DNA from: an uncultured Saprospiraceae bacterium
Lineage (GTDB): Bacteria > Bacteroidota > Bacteroidia > Chitinophagales > Saprospiraceae
NCBI GenBank assembly: GCA_938039305.1
Contig: CALHUZ010000351.1
Coordinates: forward strand, 1 to 21,576
Direction: 5' to 3'
DNA: 21,576 bases
A model generated the notes under the pieces. It was not told the DNA's origin. It did not search any database and worked only from the letters and a program-made list of their open reading frames with translations. Positions 17,001 through 21,576 of this stretch are shown here, in pieces. The position numbers were made by a program, and so were the translations under genes. Numbering within the stretch: position 1 is the first letter of the stretch; each line of letters opens with the position of its first letter.

Positions 17001-17458
17001 AGAGACTTAACGTCTATACTGAGATGGATGGTATCAATAACGAAGAGGAGTTGATCAGTTTTAGGGATGGGTTAAAGGATAGATTCGGTGCTTTGCCATT
17101 AGAAATAGATGAGTTGTTTAATGGACTTAGACTACGTTGGATTAGTAAGAGAATGGGATTTGAAAGAATAGTTCTGAAGAACAACAACTTGAAATGCTTT
17201 TTTCTCTCTAATGCTCAATCGTCCTTTTTTGAAACAAAGTACTTCCAAGATTTTTTGACTTATATCTCAACTAAAGGAACGATCACAGGTATTACATTGA
17301 AGCAAGGCAAGGCTTATCTTATCATGAGCAAGACTGGTGTCAAGAACTTGAAAGAAGCGCGAGTCCTCTTACAGGGAATTTTAAAAGATGTTGCTCCTGG
17401 AGCAGATATCAGTGGGCAGGATACTGCACATAATTCCGTGGCGTCTCCCACAACTTAA
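14030..17458 (+). CDS. mfd: Transcription-repair coupling factor Mfd
   Basis: Mfd displaces RNA polymerase stalled at DNA lesions and recruits UvrA for nucleotide-excision repair. The 1142-residue length is normal. Domains in order: a UvrB-like N-terminal region with GFDRVDFVYEPGQFSIRGGI and DIFSFG; the polymerase-interacting domain around 441-500 with PGDFVVHIDHGVGKYSGL; the RecG-like translocase with Walker A GDVGFGKT at 591-598 and the DEEQ box at 692-695; TLTATPIPRTLQ (motif III); helicase motif VI GRVGRSNKKAFCYLF; the TRG region around DLDIRGAGNLLGGEQSG; and the C-terminal autoinhibitory domain. The start is GTG; no ATG lies nearby in frame. Its last 50 bases overlap the convergent pterin synthase gene, and the Mfd tail there (GQDTAHNSVASPTT) looks non-conserved. 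Confidence 0.97.
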   Translation: MDNLKRLLEAYRDDSRVAGIIEKLKASDKPSRILSTEMVGAQECFALMGLKQQGYRNHVLISTDKEEAAYLQNTLDNLSEDRAVSLFPDSFKRPLQFDELDAHNVLQRTEAINRMNLNPDAGEIIVTYPEAIFEKVVDPRLIEGQKIEIAVGESLDLDTILEVLIEYGFDRVDFVYEPGQFSIRGGIVDIFSFGNEWPYRVELFDEEVESLRMFNPGDQMSIRSISKVAIIPNVTGQFTPEQKVPLFEVFPKDTLIWIKDADFLVDQLNKCFEKAEEFAKDMLAMENALLKEIFKDRAFILPGDLLSYIEEHSIIFSKKSTLLKKYDHEVSFQGKPQPSFNRSFDLFIDDLKLKEKEGIENYLFTESAKQIERFYAIFEDLEAKVQFNPVTKSIHQGFIDTELRVACFTDHQIFERFHRYKLRRGFTREQAMNLKMIRELQPGDFVVHIDHGVGKYSGLEKIDINGHIQESVRLFYRNNDILYVSINSLHKITKFVGKDGTAPKLDKIGSDAWKALKRKTKRQVKDIAKELIKLYAKRKASPGFACEPDGYLQNELEASFIYEDTPDQLSSTIAVKEDMEKPYPMDRLICGDVGFGKTEIAIRAAFKACVNGKQVAILVPTTILALQHQKTFSERLKDFPVTVDYVNRFKSTAERKKTFEATKNGDVDILIGTHAILNKQVGFKDLGLLIIDEEQKFGVAAKEKLRGLKVNVDTLTLTATPIPRTLQFSLMNARDLSIIKTAPPNRQPIHTERRVFNDEIIKESIYYEIHRGGQVFFVHNRVKTLLDMTAMITRLCPDVSIAMAHGQMEPKKLEETLVNFIEHKYDVLVCTNIIETGLDIPNANTMIINNAHHFGLSDLHQLRGRVGRSNKKAFCYLFAPPLSVLTSEARKRLKTLEEFSDLGSGFHIAMKDLDIRGAGNLLGGEQSGFIADIGYETYQRILEEAVLELKETEFKDVFDEELERKGYVRSVDIDTDIEMLIPDKYINNIQERLNVYTEMDGINNEEELISFRDGLKDRFGALPLEIDELFNGLRLRWISKRMGFERIVLKNNNLKCFFLSNAQSSFFETKYFQDFLTYISTKGTITGITLKQGKAYLIMSKTGVKNLKEARVLLQGILKDVAPGADISGQDTAHNSVASPTT

Positions 17459-17819
17459 TAGTTACCTCATATTTGTCTCCTAACTTCTCCTGCATGATCT
17501 GCCAAATGAGATAACAAAAATTTTCAGTAGAAGTAAGCATCGTTTTAAATTCTGGTATATCCAGATTCAGATTCTTGTGATCGAATTTATGCTCGACTTC
17601 TTTCTTGATTATATCGCTTAGTACTTTAAGGTCCATCAAATAACCACTTTCTTCATCCACTTCGCCGACAACCTTAACTTCTAAATCATAGTTGTGTCCA
17701 TGAAAGTTAGCGTTGTTACATAGGCCATAAACTTCTGCGTTTTTTTCATCTGTCCACTTTGGATTATGAAGTCTATGCGCTGCATTAAAGTGTGCTTTTC
17801 TAAATATTGCAATTCTCAC
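17409..17819 (-). CDS. queD: 6-pyruvoyl/6-carboxy-tetrahydropterin synthase family protein (QueD/PTPS)
   Basis: Enzymes of this family act on dihydroneopterin triphosphate and make either 6-carboxytetrahydropterin (QueD, first committed step to queuosine after folE) or 6-pyruvoyl-tetrahydropterin (PTPS). The 136-residue protein has zinc ligands His15 (FNAAH), His40 and His42 (FHGHNY), the catalytic Cys34 in CNNANFHGH, a likely catalytic His81 in FDHKNLN, and pterin-binding Glu125 in WETPRNY. The Cys-x5-His spacing resembles eukaryotic PTPS; E. coli QueD, as I recall it, has Cys-x3-His. The queD symbol is therefore provisional. The start is GTG at 17819, with an in-frame stop two codons upstream. 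Its last 50 bases overlap the end of mfd. No other queuosine gene is present in the window. Confidence 0.9.
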   Translation of the reverse strand: MRIAIFRKAHFNAAHRLHNPKWTDEKNAEVYGLCNNANFHGHNYDLEVKVVGEVDEESGYLMDLKVLSDIIKKEVEHKFDHKNLNLDIPEFKTMLTSTENFCYLIWQIMQEKLGDKYEVTIKLWETPRNYVQYPAH

Positions 17820-17840
17820 GATCTATCATTTATTTAGGAG

Positions 17841-17859
17841 CTACTAACATATGTTGTAG
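17841..17859. promoter_or_regulatory. Imperfect palindrome upstream of the pterin synthase gene
   Basis: CTAC(T)AACATATGTTGTAG contains the perfect 10-base palindrome AACATATGTT flanked by CTAC and GTAG, with one unpaired T. It begins 21 bases before the GTG start of the minus-strand gene. It could be an operator or leader hairpin; the 191-base divergent gap otherwise shows little structure. Confidence 0.3.
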
Positions 17860-17899
17860 TAGATCTTTGTGTTCAAGTTATAAACGCATGGGTTGGAAA

Positions 17900-17907
17900 T
17901 AAGTTTG
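17900..17907 (+). promoter_or_regulatory. Candidate -7 promoter box for holB
   Basis: TAAGTTTG matches TAnnTTTG in the gap before holB, predicting a leader of about 95 bases. No -33 element is visible at standard spacing. Confidence 0.35.
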
Positions 17908-17981
17908 ACGTAAGTCTTATCCAATTTAATCATCAACTCAGATCTGGACTTTTCTCATAATCTGTTCAAAAACTATTTACC

Positions 17982-17995
17982 TTGCGCTTACGCAA
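17982..17995 (+). promoter_or_regulatory. Small hairpin just before holB
   Basis: TTGCG, a CTTA loop and CGCAA form a 5-bp stem ending 15 bases before the holB ATG. CTTGC at 17981 can alternatively pair with GCAAG at 18003-18007, so two exclusive folds are possible. Function is unknown. Confidence 0.25.
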
Positions 17996-18000
17996 ATATA
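17993..18000 (-). promoter_or_regulatory. Candidate minus-strand -7 box upstream of the pterin synthase gene
   Basis: Read on the minus strand, the bases give TATATTTG, a TAnnTTTG match. It would give the pterin synthase gene a leader of roughly 165 bases that includes the palindrome at 17841-17859. It may be a chance match. Confidence 0.25.
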
Positions 18001-18010
18001 GTGCAAGTCA

Positions 18011-19153
18011 ATGTGGGAAAATCATATCATAGGTCAGGCAAAGACCATGTCTTCTTTAGTCAATAGCATAGAGTCAGATACTTTATCTCATGCCTTGATC
18101 ATAGAAGGTCCAAGTGGATATGGTGGACTTCCTGTAGCATTGGCTGTAGCTCAGAATCTACTTTGTTCTGCTGATGGTCAGAAACCTTGCGGGGCCTGTA
18201 AGAGCTGCCAGCAGGTTGATAACCTGATACATCCTGATTTGCATTTTGCTTTTCCAGTAGTAGGTAAGGAGAGTGGGAAGCGCATGAATATTACCTCGAA
18301 GGACTTTGTCTCCAACTGGCGTTCAGCGATCCTCGACAATCCCTACATCACTTATAATGAGTGGATCAGACTCATAGCCAAGAATACCTCTAATGGAGAT
18401 ATTAATGTAAAAGAGTGCAATGAGATCATTCAGCAACTCAATATGCAAGCTTTCTCAGGTGATAAAAAGGTGCAGATCATCTGGATAGCAGATCGACTCG
18501 GGTCCAATGGCAACAAGCTCTTGAAGTTAATAGAAGAACCACCAGAAGGAACTTTCATCATATTGATATGTGATGATCTGAGTACTATCCTTCAGACAGT
18601 GACTTCTCGATGCCGTACCATACGACTTCCAAGAATCGAAGAGCAGGATATAAGCTCAGCTCTTGTCAAGTACCAATCTTTAGATGAAGACTTAGCCCAA
18701 CAGATAGCATATATATGTGATGGGGACTTTAACCTTGCACTTGAATATGCACAGTTGGATCAAAGCAACCTCATGGATCTTTGTATCGAATGGTTAGAAC
18801 TTTGCCATGCGTTTGATTTGTTGCGATTAAGACAGTGGTCTACAGAGTTTAGTAAGCACAACATGGAAGAGCAAAAGGCGATCCTTAATTATTCACTTAA
18901 AGTGCTACAATCTGTCTTATATCATCAGATCATGGGGCCTGAGGGCATTAGGCTATCCGCGTCTGATAAGACCCGACTGCTCAGAAGTTCATCAGTATTA
19001 AATCTTTCTCATGAAGATATAGATGAGATCAGCAAGAAGATATCACGAATGATCATGCTGATTGAAAGGTATGTAACCAGTAGAATGGTGATGTTTGAGG
19101 CCAGTATGTCTATAGGTAGGATCTTTAAGAAAAGCCTTAAGCAAAGTGCATAA
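18011..19153 (+). CDS. holB: DNA polymerase III subunit delta'
   Basis: Delta' is part of the clamp loader that places the sliding clamp on DNA. The 380-residue protein starts MWENHIIGQ, close to the family's W..iiGq opening. The P-loop position reads GPSGYGGLPVA and lacks the GK[ST] needed to bind ATP, as expected for delta', which is not an ATPase. A four-cysteine zinc module follows (Cys52, Cys60, Cys63, Cys66). The segment VQIIWIADRLGSNGNKLLKL leads into LIEEPPEGT, and the TSRCRTIRL motif is the SRC arginine-finger region used to trigger neighbouring subunits. The C-terminal collar domain is weakly conserved. ricT follows after 68 bases; this holB-ricT adjacency is also seen in Bacillus (holB-yaaT). 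Confidence 0.93.
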   Translation: MWENHIIGQAKTMSSLVNSIESDTLSHALIIEGPSGYGGLPVALAVAQNLLCSADGQKPCGACKSCQQVDNLIHPDLHFAFPVVGKESGKRMNITSKDFVSNWRSAILDNPYITYNEWIRLIAKNTSNGDINVKECNEIIQQLNMQAFSGDKKVQIIWIADRLGSNGNKLLKLIEEPPEGTFIILICDDLSTILQTVTSRCRTIRLPRIEEQDISSALVKYQSLDEDLAQQIAYICDGDFNLALEYAQLDQSNLMDLCIEWLELCHAFDLLRLRQWSTEFSKHNMEEQKAILNYSLKVLQSVLYHQIMGPEGIRLSASDKTRLLRSSSVLNLSHEDIDEISKKISRMIMLIERYVTSRMVMFEASMSIGRIFKKSLKQSA

Positions 19154-19221
19154 TCTCTATCCATTATTCCCGTTCTTGTAGATAAGCTGAATAGTAAGCT
19201 TAATTGTCTTAATTTTACGAT

Positions 19222-20703
19222 ATGGGATGTGCAAGTTGTTCGATAGACGGTGATGGAACCCCAAAAGGATGCGGAAGTAATGGACATTGTGGCACAGGTG
19301 GCTGCAATAAGATGAATACCTACGATTGGTTATCAAATCTGGATCTACAGGATCCAACTGAATATAACATGGTCGAAGTGAGCTTCAAAAGAGGCGCACG
19401 TAAAGACTTTTTTGTGGCTAATCCGCGTACTGGGGCTATTACTGGAGATTTAGTTGCCGTTGAGGCAGGTAGTGGATATGATATCGGTAGGATATCTCTT
19501 TCTGGCGAGTTGGTGAGGCTTCAGATGCGCAAGAAGCGAGTCAATGAAGACAGAGTTTTGTCCAAAGTGCTCAGAATAGCCAATAACAGAGATAAAGAAA
19601 GACTGGAAGAAGCTCGTTCGCGAGAGAAAGCTGCTATGATCAGATCACGTGCTATAGCGCGTACCCTTAATCTTGATATGAAAGTGGGTGATGTCGAGTT
19701 TCAAGGTGACAACCGCAAGGCTACTTTTTACTATACAGCTGATGGAAGAGTTGACTTCAGAGAGTTGGTACGATCATATGCTAATGAGTTTAGAGTTAAG
19801 ATAGAAATGCGTCAGATCGGATCGAGGCAAGAATCGGCTCGTATAGGAGGTTTGGGCCCATGTGGTCGAGAATTATGTTGCTCCACATGGCTTTCTGATT
19901 TCAAATCAGTGAGTACGAGCGCAGCGAGATATCAAAACCTTGCGATCAATCAAACGAAGCTTTCTGGCCAATGTGGTAGACTCAAATGCTGCTTGAACTA
20001 TGAGTTAGATAGCTATCTGGATGCATTGGATACCTTTCCCAAAAAGGCAGATCGCCTACGCACAGCTTATCATAAATATGAATTAATCAAGACAGATATC
20101 TTTAAAGGCTTGATGTATTATATTCAGGTACTTGAAAGAGGCAGAGGCCCGATTATCGCGATGCATAAAGATAGGGTGAAAGAGATCCTTGAGCTCAACA
20201 GAAAGAAGGAGTATCCAGAAGAGTTAGGTGCAAGCACTTACGTAAATGTGGCCGAAGAGAAAGAGGAGAATGACTACAACGAGGAGTTAACAGGTCACAT
20301 CGAATTACCTTCAGTCGCAAAGAAGAAGAGAGGCGGTAGAAATAATAAGAAAAGAAGACCTGATAATAGGAGAAATGATAAGCGCGGTCCTAAAAGGCCT
20401 GCAAAAGAAGGACAAGGATCTCGGGGTCCGAGTAATCGGTCTAAGCCAAAACCTAAAAGAGAAGGCAAAGAAGGACAAGAGAAAAGAGATAGACCGTCTA
20501 ATGAGCAAAGAAGGGATAATAGATCTTCTAAGCCGAAACCGAAAAGAGATAATAGAGAAGGTCAGGATAGAAAAGACAGACCTACGAATGAACAAAGAAA
20601 GAATGACGGGGCTGATAAACCAAAGCCTAAGTCTAATCAAAGAAGAAATAACAAAAATCGCAATCGCCCACCACGACCGAAAGATGATAACAAGTCCTCT
20701 TAA
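19222..20703 (+). CDS. ricT: PSP1-domain protein RicT (YaaT) with Cys-rich N-terminus and basic tail
   Basis: RicT is known from Bacillus subtilis, where with RicA and RicF it forms an iron-sulfur complex that promotes RNase Y-dependent mRNA processing. This 493-residue form has three parts. Residues 1-30 carry five cysteines (3, 6, 17, 23, 28) in a Gly-rich stretch. The PSP1 core spans about 45-330 and contains GLGPCGRELCC (Cys214, 219, 220) and GQCGRLKCC (Cys251, 256, 257). From about 366 a Lys/Arg/Asn/Pro-rich, probably disordered tail includes 29-residue repeats. Bacillus YaaT lacks such a long tail, as far as I recall. The ATG start is supported by MGCASCS, resembling other Bacteroidota homologues. 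It lies downstream of holB and 26 bases before lpd. No partner ric gene is in the window. Confidence 0.92.
   Translation: MGCASCSIDGDGTPKGCGSNGHCGTGGCNKMNTYDWLSNLDLQDPTEYNMVEVSFKRGARKDFFVANPRTGAITGDLVAVEAGSGYDIGRISLSGELVRLQMRKKRVNEDRVLSKVLRIANNRDKERLEEARSREKAAMIRSRAIARTLNLDMKVGDVEFQGDNRKATFYYTADGRVDFRELVRSYANEFRVKIEMRQIGSRQESARIGGLGPCGRELCCSTWLSDFKSVSTSAARYQNLAINQTKLSGQCGRLKCCLNYELDSYLDALDTFPKKADRLRTAYHKYELIKTDIFKGLMYYIQVLERGRGPIIAMHKDRVKEILELNRKKEYPEELGASTYVNVAEEKEENDYNEELTGHIELPSVAKKKRGGRNNKKRRPDNRRNDKRGPKRPAKEGQGSRGPSNRSKPKPKREGKEGQEKRDRPSNEQRRDNRSSKPKPKRDNREGQDRKDRPTNEQRKNDGADKPKPKSNQRRNNKNRNRPPRPKDDNKSS
20440..20634 (+). repeat. 87-base tandem repeat coding a 29-residue unit in the RicT tail
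   Basis: Two full units run from 20440 to 20526 and 20527 to 20613, with a third partial unit to 20634. Each starts [SD]KPKPK, then has a basic/acidic EGQ segment, then KDRP or KRDRP with [ST]NEQR. The protein repeat is clearer than the DNA repeat, so it is an old duplication kept by selection on charge or composition. Confidence 0.85.
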
Positions 20704-20729
20704 CTTAGGTCTGCCAAAATCAGAATATT

Positions 20730-21576
20730 ATGAACTATGACGTAGCAATCATCGGATCTGGTCCGGGAGGTTATGTATGTGCTATCCGATGTGCTCAGCT
20801 AGGAATGAAGACAGCCATCATTGAAAAAGATAAAACGCTTGGAGGTACTTGCCTCAATGTGGGATGTATCCCGTCCAAAGCGCTTTTAGATAGCTCAGAG
20901 CACTTTCACAATGCAGAGAAGAGATTTAAAGAGCATGGTATTAAGATATCTAATCTAAAAGTTGATCTTCCACAGATGATTGCTCGTAAGGCATCAGTTG
21001 TAGATCAGACGGTAAAAGGTATCGACTTCTTGATGAAGAAGAACAATATAGCTGTCATCCGAGGCCACGGTTCATTCATAGATGCTACAACGATCAAAGT
21101 TGATGACAATGGAACAGTATCTGAAGTCAAAGCAGATAAAATAATAATAGCAACAGGATCAACACCGATCACACCTCCAGCATTTGGTTTTGATGGAGAG
21201 CGAGTTATCACTTCGACTGAAGCATTAGAGATTACAACTCTTCCTAAGTCAATGGTTATCATCGGTGGTGGTGTCATTGGATTAGAGTTGGGTTCAGTAT
21301 ATGCTCGTATAGGCACCAAGGTGACCGTTATAGAATATATGGACCGCATTATAGCGGGCATGGATAAAGACCTTGGTAAGGAGCTTAAAAGATCACTTAA
21401 GAAGCTTGGTATAGAGTTCAAGCTGGGCCATATGGTCACAGAAGTAAAAGGGCTTAAGAAAAGTGCGAAGGTGTCTTTTAAGAAAAGAGATACAGAAGAT
21501 GTAGAAACGATAACGGCTGACTATTGCCTTATAGCAATTGGAAGAAGAGCCTATACAGCGGGCCTTAATCTTGAAG
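20730..21576 (+). CDS. lpd: Dihydrolipoyl dehydrogenase (3' end outside window)
   Basis: This flavoprotein (E3) reoxidises the lipoyl groups of pyruvate and 2-oxoacid dehydrogenase complexes and the glycine cleavage system, passing electrons to NAD. The first 282 residues are visible. The FAD-binding VAIIGSGPGGYVCAIR starts at residue 5. The redox disulfide is Cys41/Cys46 in GGTCLNVGCIPSK. IIIATGSTP, then the NAD-binding VIIGGGVIGLELGSVYARIG, and the AIGRRAYT motif follow, all in the usual order for the family. The C-terminal dimerisation domain with the catalytic His lies beyond the window. The ATG is 26 bases after the ricT stop, so read-through transcription is likely. No lipoate-dependent E1 or E2 gene is adjacent in the window, so which complex it serves is unknown. 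Confidence 0.96.
   Translation, partial: MNYDVAIIGSGPGGYVCAIRCAQLGMKTAIIEKDKTLGGTCLNVGCIPSKALLDSSEHFHNAEKRFKEHGIKISNLKVDLPQMIARKASVVDQTVKGIDFLMKKNNIAVIRGHGSFIDATTIKVDDNGTVSEVKADKIIIATGSTPITPPAFGFDGERVITSTEALEITTLPKSMVIIGGGVIGLELGSVYARIGTKVTVIEYMDRIIAGMDKDLGKELKRSLKKLGIEFKLGHMVTEVKGLKKSAKVSFKKRDTEDVETITADYCLIAIGRRAYTAGLNLE

Noticed and set aside
18011..18140. Missing GK[ST] in the P-loop of holB as a sign of decay
   Set aside because: Delta' subunits normally lack a working ATP site, and the rest of the protein, including the zinc module and SRC motif, is intact.
20311..20740. Open frames on both strands overlapping the ricT tail
   Set aside because: They arise from the Lys/Arg-rich repetitive codons of the tail and show no family motifs; ricT in its own frame continues cleanly to 20703.
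1..21576. Search for mobile elements, CRISPR arrays, phage, defence or toxin-antitoxin systems, tRNA or rRNA genes
   Set aside because: No repeats with spacers, no recombinase or transposase motifs, no cloverleaf-like segments; nearly all sequence is explained by core genes.

Overview
The window looks like ordinary core-genome DNA from a member of the Bacteroidota, perhaps close to the Saprospirales or Chitinophagales, though that finer placement is a guess. Three things point to the phylum. Several genes are preceded by a TAnnTTTG -7 box, the Bacteroidota housekeeping promoter element. Most start codons have no Shine-Dalgarno sequence. Several proteins are of Bacteroidota type: a TIGR02757-like protein, a small secreted DUF4783-like protein, and a RicT with a cysteine-rich N-terminus. 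Base composition looks even throughout. I see no integrase, transposase, phage gene, tRNA, rRNA or CRISPR array.

Layout. Positions 1-4370 carry the end of nusA, infB and a TIGR02757-family gene overlapping infB, all on the + strand. A small secreted protein gene (4392-4742) runs the other way. Positions 4947-8396 hold gpmI (glycolysis), serC (serine synthesis) and a YgjP-like zinc metallopeptidase. Positions 8615-10017 hold a polyprenyl-phosphate sugar-phosphate transferase of the WecA/MraY superfamily, overlapping crcB (fluoride channel). On the minus strand, 10012-11516 holds a lysoplasmalogenase-like membrane protein and a family 2 glycosyltransferase joined by a 1-base stop/start overlap. 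Positions 11668-13939 hold thrB and thrC, the last two steps of threonine synthesis. mfd (14030-17458) converges on a pterin synthase gene of the QueD/PTPS family with a 50-base coding overlap. Positions 18011-20703 hold holB and ricT, a pair also adjacent in Bacillus. The window ends inside lpd (dihydrolipoyl dehydrogenase).

Functionally this is a set of housekeeping modules: transcription and translation factors, central carbon and amino-acid metabolism, envelope glycan and lipid enzymes, DNA repair and replication. I found no convincing new multi-gene system. The observations most worth following up are the separate N-terminal cysteine cluster and repetitive basic tail of RicT, the antisense overlap of mfd with a catalytic part of the pterin synthase, the PTPS-like rather than QueD-like motif spacing of that enzyme, and several start-codon and promoter questions.
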